Source: Verrucomicrobiota bacterium
Lineage (GTDB): Bacteria; Verrucomicrobiota; Verrucomicrobiia; Verrucomicrobiales; DEV007
Direction of reading: 5' to 3'
DNA: 64,000 nt
Assembly: GCA_030625775.1 (NCBI GenBank)
Contig: DAOUQC010000011.1
Coordinates: 1-64,000 of the forward strand
The notes beneath the pieces were generated by a model. That model was not told the origin of the DNA. It searched no databases and was given only the letters and a program-made list of their open reading frames with translations. Shown here in pieces: positions 1-8,904 of the stretch (its first letter is position 1; every line of letters starts with the position of its first letter). Made by a program: the position numbers and the translations under genes.

Positions 1-6
1 TCCCCC

Positions 7-1470
7 ATGCTCGCCCCACGCACTTTCATCTTCGCAGCGCTTTTATCATTGGCGGGACATGCCGCATCAAAACCCAACGTGCTATTCATCGTAGCCGATG
101 ATCTGAATTGCGCGATCGGCCCCTACGGTGATCAAACGGCAATCACGCCGAACCTCGATCGCCTCGCCGCACGCGGACTCACCTTCGAACGCACCTACTG
201 CCAGCAAGCGGTGTGCAACCCATCCCGCTCTTCCTTCCTCACCGGCCTGCGACCCAACACCGTCGCTGTCGACGATCTGCGTAAGGGCTTTCGCGATACC
301 GCACCTGATGGGCAAAATCTCATCACCCTGCCGCAACATTTCAAAAACCACGGCTACTTCTGTCAGAACATCGGCAAGTTATTCCACAATATGGGAGAAA
401 CCCAGGACCGTCGTTCCTGGTCGATTGACGAAGTCTTATTCAAAGGCACCCATTCCAACGATACTTTGTTTGCCAACGCCGCTCGTCCGCCCGGGGCAGA
501 AAAGCCTCCATACAAAGCACCCGTCACTGAAGCATCCAATGTGCCCGACACCGCTTATCGCGACGGACAAATCGCCAACCTGGCCGCTGCCATGTTGCGC
601 GATCACGCCGGCAGCGAACAAGCCTTCTTTCTCGCCGTGGGGTTTTGGCGCCCGCACCTGCCTTTCGTCGCTCCGAAAAAATACTGGGATCTCTACGACC
701 CAAAAAAAATCGCTCTGCCCAGTCCTCCGCTTCCACCCGCTGGTGCCCCGGAAATTGCCCTTCACTCATCACGTGAAATTCATGGTTATGGTGGCACACC
801 AAAAGATCGCGCTTTCACCGAGTCCGAAATCCGTCACTACCGCCACGGTTATTATGCCGCGATCAGTTTCATGGACGCCCAGATCGGTGAAATCCTCGAT
901 GCTCTCGACGACAGTGGGCAGGCAGACAATACCATCGTCGTCTTCACCTCCGACCACGGATTCCACATCGGTGAACACTCGCTGTGGGGCAAGACCACCA
1001 ACTTCGAACTCGATGCCCGCGTCCCCCTCATCATTGCCGATCCCTCTCGTAAAGCCGGCCAAGGCAAGACCTCTCAGGCCCTTTCCGAACTGGTTGATCT
1101 CTATCCCACTCTTGCTGACCTGGCCGGTATTGCGAGTGATCTGCCATCAAATCTCGAAGGGCTCAGTCTCGCTCCGGTGGTATCCGACCCTTCCGCTTCG
1201 GTTAAAGAAACCGCCTTCACCCAACACCAGCATCCTTTTTACGGCAGTCGAAAGAACTGGAAAGCCTGGGGTTACTCTGTCCGCACTGATCACTGGCGTT
1301 ACACCGAATGGCGTGCCATCAACAGCGGCAAGGTGATAGCCAACGAGCTCTACGATCACAAAAGTGGCAAGCACGAAACCCACAACCTCGCCAACGATTC
1401 AAAGCAAAGCGCCGTCATCAAACAGTTGTCGGCACACATCAAAAAAACCTTCGGCCAGGCAGCAAAATAA
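7..1470 (+). CDS. Secreted sulfatase, iduronate-2-sulfatase type
   Basis: A 487-residue sulfatase that should hydrolyse sulfate esters on a polysaccharide or glycosaminoglycan in the periplasm or outside the cell. Residues 1-20 form a signal peptide. A metal-binding VADD stands at 29-32, the CNPSR formylglycine signature at Cys70-Arg74, and an SDHGFHIGEH block near 315-324 followed by LWGK. These are the alkaline-phosphatase-superfamily metal and catalytic residues and match the iduronate-2-sulfatase branch. The cysteine must be converted to formylglycine by a maturase not seen in this window. The gene is first in a tight same-strand run with a symporter gene two bases after its stop, so it is probably one transcript. 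The start lies six bases into the window, so an upstream in-frame extension cannot be excluded, but the signal peptide supports this ATG. The substrate is inferred only from context. Confidence 0.9.
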   Translation: MLAPRTFIFAALLSLAGHAASKPNVLFIVADDLNCAIGPYGDQTAITPNLDRLAARGLTFERTYCQQAVCNPSRSSFLTGLRPNTVAVDDLRKGFRDTAPDGQNLITLPQHFKNHGYFCQNIGKLFHNMGETQDRRSWSIDEVLFKGTHSNDTLFANAARPPGAEKPPYKAPVTEASNVPDTAYRDGQIANLAAAMLRDHAGSEQAFFLAVGFWRPHLPFVAPKKYWDLYDPKKIALPSPPLPPAGAPEIALHSSREIHGYGGTPKDRAFTESEIRHYRHGYYAAISFMDAQIGEILDALDDSGQADNTIVVFTSDHGFHIGEHSLWGKTTNFELDARVPLIIADPSRKAGQGKTSQALSELVDLYPTLADLAGIASDLPSNLEGLSLAPVVSDPSASVKETAFTQHQHPFYGSRKNWKAWGYSVRTDHWRYTEWRAINSGKVIANELYDHKSGKHETHNLANDSKQSAVIKQLSAHIKKTFGQAAK

Positions 1471-1472
1471 TC

Positions 1473-3026
1473 ATGACTCCCGATACCCCCACTTCATCAT
1501 TGCCGGTGCTCGACTTGGTCGTGCTATGTTTGTACATCGTAGCCGTAGTGGCCTTCGGCTGCTGGTTTGTTCGCAAAAGCAGCACCACCTCCGAATTCAT
1601 GACCGCCGGGGGCGCACTTCCCGGCTGGGCTGTCGGCCTCTCGATTTTCGGCACCTACCTGAGCAGCAACACTTTCCTCGGTGTGCCGGGAAAAGCCTTC
1701 GGTGCTAACTGGAACGCCTTCGTATTCAGTCTCAGCCTGCCGATCGCAGCCTGGGTCGCAGTGAAATACTTTGTGCCCTTCTACCGACGCAGCGGCACGA
1801 CGTCCGCCTACGAAAACATGGAAACCCGCTTCGGCCCCTGGGCGAGAACCTATGCAGCGACCTGTTACCTGCTCACCCAGATCGCCCGCATGGGCTCGAT
1901 CATGTTCGGAGTCGCCATCGGACTGCGCGCACTAACCGGATGGGAACTTTCGACCATCATCATCATCACCGGAATCCTTGTCACGCTCTACACCCTGCTC
2001 GGCGGAATCGAAGCAGTGATCTGGACTGACGTGACACAAAGCATCGTATTGATGATCGGCGCCTTATTGGTTCTCGGAGTCCTGCTCTTCGATCATCCGG
2101 ATGGTCCCGCAGGATCAATCCAGTTCGCCGCAGACAATGGAAAATTCAGTCTCGGCAGTTTTTCACCCGACCTCACGACTTCAACTTTCTGGCTGGTGAT
2201 GCTATACGGCTTATTCATCAATCTCAATAACTTCGGCATCGATCAAAGTTATATTCAGCGTTACCACACCACTAAAAGTGAATCAGCCGCCAAGCGCTCG
2301 GTGATGTTAGGGGCCCTGCTCTACGTGCCTGTTTCGCTGATTTTTTTCCTGATCGGTTCACTGTTGTTTTCCTATTACAATGCCCACCCCGATATGCTGG
2401 CGGAAGTCACGGCCCAAGTCGCCGCCCAAACCGGCAAAGCCGCCTCCGAACTTGGCCCTGCCGACATCGGTGACAAAGTCCTGCCTCATTTCATGACCCA
2501 CGCCCTGCCCTCGGGTGCCGCCGGGCTGATCATCGCCGCGATTTTTGCTGCCGCAATGAGCAGTGTGGATACCAGCCTGAACAGCTCCGCAACAGTCATC
2601 CTCTGCGATGTTTACAAACGCTACATCAACCCGAATGCGGACGAGCAGACCAGCATGCGGGTGTTACGGATCTCGACCGTTCTATGGGGAATCATCGGCA
2701 CGGGAGTGGCTCTGGCCATGATCGGAGCGGCTAGTGTGCTCGACATCTGGTGGAAACTCTCCGGCCTCTTTGCCGGCGGCATGCTCGGCCTGTTCCTGCT
2801 GGGCCTGATCAGCCGCAAAGCCAACAACGCCGCTGCTGCCACCGGCGTCATCACCGGTGTGCTCGTTTTGCTGTGGGTGGCGCTTTCACCAGACTCACGC
2901 CTGCCGGAAAAATTACAGAGCCCCTTTCACGCCAACATGGCAATCGTCGTAGGAACGCTGACAATTTTTCTCGTCGGCCTGCTGGTGTCTCGCTTCACAA
3001 AATCAGCCAAAGCCTCTCAATCATGA
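1473..3026 (+). CDS. Sodium/solute symporter (SSS family)
   Basis: A 517-residue inner-membrane transporter of the sodium:solute symporter family, expected to import a sugar or sugar acid with Na+. About 13 hydrophobic segments run through the protein, and the family block [13 protein letters not shown] lies near residue 180. The ATG at 1473 starts immediately before a hydrophobic first helix and two bases after the sulfatase stop. A longer frame opens at 1308 inside the sulfatase gene but would add 55 polar residues and is not believable. The stop overlaps the next start as ATGA, which implies translational coupling. Neighbouring sulfatase, isomerase-like and aldolase genes suggest the substrate is a desulfated monosaccharide; this is inference. 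Confidence 0.9.
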   Translation: MTPDTPTSSLPVLDLVVLCLYIVAVVAFGCWFVRKSSTTSEFMTAGGALPGWAVGLSIFGTYLSSNTFLGVPGKAFGANWNAFVFSLSLPIAAWVAVKYFVPFYRRSGTTSAYENMETRFGPWARTYAATCYLLTQIARMGSIMFGVAIGLRALTGWELSTIIIITGILVTLYTLLGGIEAVIWTDVTQSIVLMIGALLVLGVLLFDHPDGPAGSIQFAADNGKFSLGSFSPDLTTSTFWLVMLYGLFINLNNFGIDQSYIQRYHTTKSESAAKRSVMLGALLYVPVSLIFFLIGSLLFSYYNAHPDMLAEVTAQVAAQTGKAASELGPADIGDKVLPHFMTHALPSGAAGLIIAAIFAAAMSSVDTSLNSSATVILCDVYKRYINPNADEQTSMRVLRISTVLWGIIGTGVALAMIGAASVLDIWWKLSGLFAGGMLGLFLLGLISRKANNAAAATGVITGVLVLLWVALSPDSRLPEKLQSPFHANMAIVVGTLTIFLVGLLVSRFTKSAKASQS

Positions 3027-4648
3027 ACTCCAGCAAGCCCAAAGTCCTGCTCATCGCCAGTGGCGATTCCCGTCTCTCGTCCAATCGTCTTTGCTGGCCA
3101 GCCCAACAAGCGATGGAAGCAAAACTCAGTGAGGCGGTTGAAACTCTCGGGTTCAAAATCGCCCGCACTCATGCCGTCAACGAAGACGGGCACGGATTCA
3201 TCGACAGTCAGCACCTCGGCATGAGTATTTTTCGCGAGCTTGATCCGGACGCGCCTCTCATCGTCGCTGAGGCGGTGTGGCAGTACAGCCATCATGTTCT
3301 CGCCGGACTCTCCACCCATCGCGGCCCCATCCTTACCGTCGCCAACTGGTCGGGACAATGGCCCGGCCTCGTTGGCATGCTTAATCTCAATGGATCCCTT
3401 ACCAAGGCGGGAGTTCAATTCTCTACCCTCTGGAGCGAAACGTTCCGTGATGACTACTTCACTGACAAGCTGAACAACTGGTTGAATACTGGAACTTGCA
3501 AACATGACCTGAGCCATGTCAGCCCCTTGCGTCCCGAATCCATTGCCGACGACGTCGATACCATTGGCCGCAGGCTCGCCGATCAGCTGCGCAGCGATAA
3601 ATCCATCATGGGAGTTTTCGACGAGGGCTGCATGGGAATGTATAACGCCATCATCCCCGACCATTTGCTCAATCACACCGGTGTGTTCAAAGAACGTCTC
3701 AGCCAATCCGCCCTCTACTACGAATCACAACAAGTTCCTGATCAGCAAGCCGAAGACATTTTCCAGTGGTACCTCGACCACGGTTTCAATTTTCATTTTG
3801 GCGACAACGAAGACGAAGACCTCACCAAAACGCAGGTGATTGAACAATGCCGGATGTACATCGCCGCCGTTCGAATCGCCGATGACTTCGGCTGTGAGTC
3901 CATCGGCATTCAATACCAGCTTGGCCTGAAAGATCTCATGCCCGCCAGCGATCTCGTTGAAGGCACTCTGAATAGCACCCGGCGCCCACCGGTCTTCAAT
4001 CGTGACGGGTCACGTGAACTCTATCCAGGACGCTGCATTCCTCATTTCAATGAAGTCGACGAGTGTGCCGGCTTGGACGCCTTACTCATCAACCGCCTTC
4101 ATACGGAACTCGGGCAACCTGTCGAAACCACCCTGCATGATTTGCGTTGGGGTGATTTTGATCAATCAGGGACCACAGACGAGTATGTCTGGGTCTTTGA
4201 AATTTCCGGATCTGCACCCGCCGAACATCACGGCGGATGGGACAAAAGCCACGGTTACGGCCAGGCAAGAATGTATTTCCCCAAGGGCGGCTCCACCCTG
4301 TCCGGCGTGGCCACAGCCGGGGAAATCATCTGGTCCCGAATTTACATGGCCAATGACGCCCTGCACCTTGATATCGGACGCGGCAAAGTCATCGAACTGC
4401 CCGAAGAAGAAACCCAACGCCGCCTGGATTCAACCACCCCTGTCTGGCCCATCATGCATGGAGTCACCTACGGAACCAGTCGTGATCAGATGATGGCACA
4501 ACATCAAGCCAATCACATCCAGGTGGTCTATGCCACTGATACCGAATCAGCGGATCGTGCCCTGTTCGCACGCGCAGCTTTTGCACACCACCTGGGCATC
4601 CAGGTCAACTTGTGCGGCACTCGAAAAAACTCTTCTCTATGGGCTTAA
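3023..4648 (+). CDS. L-fucose/arabinose isomerase-like protein
   Basis: A 541-residue cytoplasmic protein without signal peptide. The N-terminal part resembles the first domains of the FucI/AraA isomerases, notably the stretch around residues 99-118 ([18 protein letters not shown]) and the LWSETF segment that follows. A later acidic [13 protein letters not shown] region and the C-terminal [11 protein letters not shown] and HGVTYG segments fit the sugar-binding C-terminal part of FucI-like proteins. The ATG overlaps the symporter stop; the frame open upstream from 2750 lies inside the symporter gene and is not used. The likely role is aldose-ketose isomerisation of the imported sugar, possibly fucose or a related deoxysugar. 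I am sure of the gene, moderately sure of the family, and unsure of the substrate. Confidence 0.7.
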   Translation: MNSSKPKVLLIASGDSRLSSNRLCWPAQQAMEAKLSEAVETLGFKIARTHAVNEDGHGFIDSQHLGMSIFRELDPDAPLIVAEAVWQYSHHVLAGLSTHRGPILTVANWSGQWPGLVGMLNLNGSLTKAGVQFSTLWSETFRDDYFTDKLNNWLNTGTCKHDLSHVSPLRPESIADDVDTIGRRLADQLRSDKSIMGVFDEGCMGMYNAIIPDHLLNHTGVFKERLSQSALYYESQQVPDQQAEDIFQWYLDHGFNFHFGDNEDEDLTKTQVIEQCRMYIAAVRIADDFGCESIGIQYQLGLKDLMPASDLVEGTLNSTRRPPVFNRDGSRELYPGRCIPHFNEVDECAGLDALLINRLHTELGQPVETTLHDLRWGDFDQSGTTDEYVWVFEISGSAPAEHHGGWDKSHGYGQARMYFPKGGSTLSGVATAGEIIWSRIYMANDALHLDIGRGKVIELPEEETQRRLDSTTPVWPIMHGVTYGTSRDQMMAQHQANHIQVVYATDTESADRALFARAAFAHHLGIQVNLCGTRKNSSLWA

Positions 4649-4651
4649 GTC

Positions 4652-5464
4652 ATGCCTTTCAAAATTTACATCGCCCTCCTGCCAGTCGTCCTACTGGCAA
4701 CAACCTTTTGCCCGTCATCGATTGCTAATGACCAGCCTGCCAACATCGCCTTCATTCTGGCCGATGACCCGGGTTATGCTGATATCGGCTGTTATGGATC
4801 GAACATCAATCAAACCCCTCATTTGGACAAACTGGCAAAAGGGGGTGCACATTTCACTGATTTCCATAGCAACGGCCCCATGTGCTCGCCCACCCGGGCC
4901 GCTTTTCTTACCGGCCGTTACCAGCACCGGTATGGCTCCCGTTTTGAATACGCGCTCAACGGTGCCCTGCACGAACCTGGCTTGCCGCTCTCAACCGTGA
5001 CCATTGCCAAAGTCCTGCGCAAGGCTGGTTACGCAACCGGCATGTTCGGCAAATGGCACCTTGGTTATGAAGCCCCTTATCTGCCCACCAATATGGGATT
5101 CGATGAATTCCGTGACCTGGTTTCTGGCGACGGAGACTATCACACCCAGGTCGATCGCTCCGGCAACAAGGACTGGTGGAAAGGAAAAAACATTTCCATG
5201 GAAAAGGGATACTCCACGGATTTGATTACTGATCACAGTATCGACTTCATTGAGCGACACCAAGGCCAACCCTTTTTCCTCTTTGTCCCCCACCTTGCCA
5301 TTCATTTTTCCTGGCAGGGTCATGGCAATCCGGGCTGTTACGGGCAAAAGCTAATCAAGATCCCGAACATTGACCGCCTGGCATCACAGGGTATTCGTTT
5401 TTTGCAAGCCTACGCCGGAGGAGCCGTCTGCACCCCTTCAAGAGCCGCTCTGATCTACACCTGA
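4652..5464 (+). pseudogene. Truncated chimeric sulfatase with two CxPSR motifs
   Basis: An open frame of 270 codons that cannot be a complete sulfatase (the family usually has 450-600 residues). Residues 1-222 are a normal N-terminal half: signal peptide to about 25, LADD at 37-39, CSPTR signature at Cys78, GKWHLGY at 133-139 and a PHLAIHF segment at 213-219. After WQG at 221-223 the sequence jumps to HGNPGCYGQ, IPNIDRLASQGIRF and a second signature CTPSR at Cys260, which is the first 60 residues of another sulfatase. The frame ends six codons later (AALIYT, where families read LLTG). The C-terminal SDNG-type metal ligands are absent. The simplest reading is a deletion that fused the starts of two tandem sulfatase genes, near base 5320. 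It sits in frame in the operon between the isomerase-like gene and the aldolase gene. Confidence 0.75.
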
Positions 5465-5472
5465 CACCTGAC

Positions 5473-6432
5473 ATGAACAATTATTCATCCCAACGCCCTT
5501 ACCGCGGAATTATTCCCCCTCTTGTCACTCCCCTGTCCGGAGCCGACGATCTGGATGAAGCAGGTCTGGGACATCTGATCAACCATCTCTGCGAGGGTGG
5601 GGTTCATGGCTTGTTCATACTCGGCACCACCGGGGAAGCTCCCAGCCTGAGCTATCGTCTGAGGCGTAAAATGGTCGAACTGAGCTGCATTTTCACAAAA
5701 AAAAGGCTTCCGGTTCTAGTCGGCATCACCGACACCGCCTTTGTCGAATCGGTTGAGCTCGCCCATCACGCCGCCGAGTGTGGTGCGGACGCGGTCGTCG
5801 TCGCACCTCCCTACTACCTACCGCCCGGACAGCCCGAGCTGTTGGAATACCTCAATGATCTGATCGCCGAACTTCCCCTGCCCTGCATGCTCTACAACAT
5901 GCCACCCCTGACCAAAGTCGAGATCGGAACTGCAGTCGTAGAACAATTGCTAAATAACAAAGGCATCGTTGGCCTCAAAGACAGCTCCGGGGATATGAGC
6001 TATTTCCATCACATCGAGAACCTTGCTCACGCAAGCAGCAATTGGAGCGTATTAATGGGGCCCGAACTGCTGATGATGGACTCAGTCCTGAGCGGTGGGG
6101 ATGGAGGTGTCACCGGCGGAGCCAATCTATTCCCCCGATTCTTTTCCGCCGCCTGGTCTGCCGCTGATAACGGAGACCTCCCTGCCGTGCACAATATGCA
6201 GGAGACGATGATTCAGCTCCAGCAACTTTACAGCGTCGGTAAACACGCCTCGGCGGGCATCAAAGGAATCAAATGCGCCTTGGACATCCTTGGCATTTCG
6301 AGTGCACGCATGGCCGAGCCTTTTCGCGCTTTCAACGAACCTGAAAAACAAGCGGTTGCTTCGCTGCTGGATGAGCTACGTGAGAACCCGCTGCTAGCAG
6401 CTGATTTTGACGCAGTTAAATCCCGCGACTAA
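5473..6432 (+). CDS. Dihydrodipicolinate synthase family aldolase
   Basis: A 319-residue cytoplasmic TIM-barrel lyase of the DapA/NanA superfamily. The pyruvate-binding GTTGE is at 51-55, the catalytic tyrosine in YNMP at Tyr141, and the Schiff-base lysine in GLKDSSG at Lys169. This family includes dihydrodipicolinate synthase, N-acetylneuraminate lyase and 2-keto-3-deoxy sugar-acid aldolases or dehydratases. Because it closes an operon of sulfatase, symporter and sugar isomerase-like genes, a catabolic role in cleaving a keto-deoxy sugar acid to pyruvate plus an aldehyde is more likely than lysine biosynthesis; that is inference. The start lies eight bases after the broken sulfatase. The stop overlaps that of convergent ssb by two bases, leaving no room for a separate terminator. 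Confidence 0.85.
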   Translation: MNNYSSQRPYRGIIPPLVTPLSGADDLDEAGLGHLINHLCEGGVHGLFILGTTGEAPSLSYRLRRKMVELSCIFTKKRLPVLVGITDTAFVESVELAHHAAECGADAVVVAPPYYLPPGQPELLEYLNDLIAELPLPCMLYNMPPLTKVEIGTAVVEQLLNNKGIVGLKDSSGDMSYFHHIENLAHASSNWSVLMGPELLMMDSVLSGGDGGVTGGANLFPRFFSAAWSAADNGDLPAVHNMQETMIQLQQLYSVGKHASAGIKGIKCALDILGISSARMAEPFRAFNEPEKQAVASLLDELRENPLLAADFDAVKSRD

Positions 6433-6944
6433 AAGGGAATGTCGTCGTCGTCCATTTGCGGGGCTGCAGATGAACCTCCACCACCGCCTGCACCAGAGGG
6501 AGGGGCCTCGTAACCGCCACCGCCTTCATTAGCGCTGCCGCCCTGATTGCCTCCACCTGAGGCTTGTTGGCCTCCCTGATAGGAACCCCCTCCGCCACCG
6601 GCATTGTCATCACGACCACCGAGGAATTGGAAATTTTCTCCTACCACTTTCAACTTGCTGCGCTTCTGGCCGGTATTTTTGTCATCCCAGCTATCCAGCT
6701 GCAAGCGTCCCTCGACATACAATGGGCGCCCTTTTTTCATGTACTGCCCCAGTGTTTCAGCCTGACGCCCCCAAAAGGTGATATCAACAAAAGTCGTTTC
6801 TTCCCTTTTATCACCATCGTCAGTGCTGTAATTGCGGTTGATCGCCAATCCAAGATCGGTCACTGCCGTACCCTTGGGCGTATATCGAACCTCTGGATCT
6901 CTGGTGAGATTCCCAATCAACATTACTTTATTCAAATTTGCCAT
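6429..6944 (-). CDS. ssb: Single-stranded DNA-binding protein
   Basis: A 171-residue SSB. The OB fold occupies residues 1-110 with the conserved opening NKVMLIGNLTRDPEVRYTP and the FWGRQAETLGQYMKKGRPLYVEG block. A glycine-rich linker of about 50 residues follows and the protein ends in the acidic tip MDDDDIPF, the docking peptide for replication and repair partners. It is the last gene of a minus-strand run behind rpsF, a pairing common in bacteria, although rpsR does not follow here. The gene starts 76 bases after the rpsF stop. Its 3' end overlaps the convergent aldolase gene. Confidence 0.97.
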   Translation of the reverse strand: MANLNKVMLIGNLTRDPEVRYTPKGTAVTDLGLAINRNYSTDDGDKREETTFVDITFWGRQAETLGQYMKKGRPLYVEGRLQLDSWDDKNTGQKRSKLKVVGENFQFLGGRDDNAGGGGGSYQGGQQASGGGNQGGSANEGGGGYEAPPSGAGGGGGSSAAPQMDDDDIPF

Positions 6945-7020
6945 AATGCGAAATGCTAAGGACTCTTAAAATAGATAGCGATCTTTCTTTTCAGAAAAAT
7001 ACTTTTGCTAACTTTCCTAA

Positions 7021-7305
7021 CTATTTCTTCTGGAAGTACTGCAAAAAAACGTTTTCGTCTCTTTTCAGAAACTCACGAATCTTAGTCAATGCCTCAGGTT
7101 CGGCATCGAACTGGAAGTTTATATAAAATCCGTGTGCTAGGTGGCGTGCGTTATAGGCAAATTCCTTCCTCCCCAAACGATCAATCTGCTCCAGCGAAAC
7201 GCCTTCACCCTCCATTTTTTTGCTGATGTCACTGACCATGTCATCGACCCCGTCTTCTTTGCCCTGTGTATTAAGGACAACAATACCTTCGTATTTTCTC
7301 TTCAT
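7021..7305 (-). CDS. rpsF: 30S ribosomal protein S6
   Basis: A 94-residue S6 protein of the small ribosomal subunit platform, of typical length. The opening RKYEGIVVLNTQGKEDGVDDMV and the GRKEFAYNARHLAHGFYINFQF segment are the family hallmarks. The start codon overlaps the pth stop as ATGA, indicating translational coupling. The order rplY-pth-rpsF is also found in Chlamydiae; there rpsR and rplI follow, whereas here ssb follows. Confidence 0.96.
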   Translation of the reverse strand: MKRKYEGIVVLNTQGKEDGVDDMVSDISKKMEGEGVSLEQIDRLGRKEFAYNARHLAHGFYINFQFDAEPEALTKIREFLKRDENVFLQYFQKK

Positions 7306-7985
7306 ATTTCCGATCTTCCTGTTTCCTTTTCTAAAAATTCTACATCCGGCTTCACCTTAGGATCAGCCTTGGTTTTAGCTTTGCTCTTTTTTTTCTCCGG
7401 CTGCTCATTATAGGCATTCATGGCAGCCGTCAAGCCATGAGAGAGCGCATAGTTGACCGCATCTGCCGCTCGCGCCACCCTTTTTTCCAATTCTTCTCGT
7501 TCCACACCACTGAATTTGCCCAGCACATAGCCCGATAATTCACCTGCAACCCCGCCTTTTCCTCCATTCGAGGCTAAATCCTCATCTCGCCCAATACCAA
7601 ATTTCAAGCGGGCAAAATTCTGCGTTCCCATGCTTTGAATGATTGATTTGATACCATTGTGCCCTGCAGCCGAACCAGAAGCCCTCAGGCGCAAGCGCCC
7701 CGGCCCGAGATCGAGATCGTCATATACCACCAGTATTTCACTGGCTTCGATTTTGTGAAAACGGCAGAGGGCCGAGACCGCTCGTCCGCTTAAATTCATG
7801 AAAGTCCGGGGCTTCATCAGAAATACATCGTCATGCCGGGTCACTTCAGCTTGCCATTTTTTTTCTACCGACCAGGAAAGCCCTGCCCGGCTCGCCAGGG
7901 CATCGACAATATCAAAGCCTACATTGTGACGAGTGTTGTGATATTCCTTGCCTGGATTGCCCAAGCCTATCACCAGGCGAATCAT
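7302..7985 (-). CDS. pth: Peptidyl-tRNA hydrolase
   Basis: A 227-residue peptidyl-tRNA hydrolase that recycles tRNA from stalled or dropped-off peptidyl-tRNA. Asn10 in GLGNPG and catalytic His20 in TRHNVGF are both present, and the FMNLSG and DDLDLGPGRLRLRASGSAAGHNG blocks follow. The frame is open up to 8057, but the ATG at 7985 has a strong ribosome binding site (GGAGG five bases upstream) and gives the family N-terminus, so it is preferred. The C-terminus carries an extra lysine-rich tail of about 35 residues (KKKSKAKTKAD region), longer than the E. coli protein and possibly an RNA-contacting extension. It lies between rplY and rpsF. Confidence 0.95.
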   Translation of the reverse strand: MIRLVIGLGNPGKEYHNTRHNVGFDIVDALASRAGLSWSVEKKWQAEVTRHDDVFLMKPRTFMNLSGRAVSALCRFHKIEASEILVVYDDLDLGPGRLRLRASGSAAGHNGIKSIIQSMGTQNFARLKFGIGRDEDLASNGGKGGVAGELSGYVLGKFSGVEREELEKRVARAADAVNYALSHGLTAAMNAYNEQPEKKKSKAKTKADPKVKPDVEFLEKETGRSEI

Positions 7986-8095
7986 TTCCCCTCCCCCATC
8001 CGCTGTTTTCCGTGCATTCATGCTGACAAAAAAAAGACGCGGACCAATGTCGGTCACGCGTCCCTTTTTAACTTACTTCCCGCCAAAGGGAAAGA

Positions 8096-8752
8096 TCAAT
8101 CCTTGGAATCACCGCCTTCTTCACCTTCACCTTCAGCAGCTTCTTCTCCTGCTACTGCTTCACCACCTTCATCATCCGAAACGGCTGCTCTTGATGCGGC
8201 CACCATGGCCACGACCACCCCTCCGTCCATAGTCGTTTCAACTCCTTCAGGAAATTCCAGGTCGCTGACATGAACTGCTTCATCAAGTTCAACATGAGAA
8301 ACATCAATTTCAAGTTTTTCCGGCAAATCAGCAGGACGACAATGAACCTCAACGCTACGCAACTGGTGTTCGAGGATACCCCCGGTTTTCACCCCTTCAG
8401 GTTCGCCGAGCAATTCGATCGGTATGTGGGCTGACAAAATCTGATCCTCTTTCACCGCATGGAAATCCACGTGGATGACCGCCCCGGTCAAAGGTTTGAT
8501 CTGCACCTCCTGAACCATGGCCAGCTTGGTTTTTTCCTTGGCCCCTTCGATTTCAAGATTGACCAGGAAGTTATCACTGGTGCTGCGTTTCAGCAGATCC
8601 CTGAAATCCTTCGATTTCAGCTGAATCGTGTAATTGTCCTGATCAGCACCGTAAATAATCGCTGGGATAATTCCATCACGACGTAGCTTTTTTGCCACTC
8701 CGGTTCCTGCCTGTTCGCGTTTCGTCGCTTGTAATGTTTCGTGAGAAGCCAT
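8096..8752 (-). CDS. rplY: 50S ribosomal protein L25/Ctc-type
   Basis: A 218-residue 5S-rRNA-binding protein of the long L25/TL5/Ctc class. An N-terminal L25 domain (residues 1-95, including LRRDGIIPAIIYG near 23-35) is followed by the TL5 C-terminal beta domain with LLGEPEGVKTGGILEHQLRS and SHVELDEAVHVSDL. The last 30 residues are an acidic Gly/Glu/Ala tail, common in PVC and other phyla. It lies between prs and pth, the standard prs-rplY-pth order of many bacteria. Confidence 0.95.
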   Translation of the reverse strand: MASHETLQATKREQAGTGVAKKLRRDGIIPAIIYGADQDNYTIQLKSKDFRDLLKRSTSDNFLVNLEIEGAKEKTKLAMVQEVQIKPLTGAVIHVDFHAVKEDQILSAHIPIELLGEPEGVKTGGILEHQLRSVEVHCRPADLPEKLEIDVSHVELDEAVHVSDLEFPEGVETTMDGGVVVAMVAASRAAVSDDEGGEAVAGEEAAEGEGEEGGDSKD

Positions 8753-8880
8753 GACTGATCTCTGTTAAATATTTATTTGTCTGATCCTTCTTCCGGCAGA
8801 GCCGGCCCCATCGAGTTCCCCTGGTGCGATTTCCGCTCAACCAAGGGGTTTTTTGGTATTAAAACCCATCCCAATGCGAA

Positions 8881-8904
8881 GGGCGCGAATAATAAGCGCG
8901 ACCC
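8881..8904 (-). terminator. Stem-loop directly after prs
   Basis: A GC-rich imperfect hairpin begins at the prs stop codon: GGG/CCC and CGCG/CGCG arms with a single bulged A and a nine-base AT-rich loop. There is no run of T after it on the minus strand, so it is at best a weak or factor-assisted terminator, or an RNA processing and stability element between prs and rplY. A second small hairpin (GGTTTT/AAAACC) lies about 20 bases further on. Confidence 0.35.

Noticed and set aside
128-1336. 402-codon open frame on the plus strand
   Set aside because: It lies wholly inside the sulfatase gene in another frame and has a Ser/Pro/Arg-rich composition without domain signals.
3017-3706. 229-codon minus-strand frame opposite the isomerase-like gene
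   Set aside because: Shadow frame; the plus-strand gene has recognisable FucI-like segments and translational coupling.
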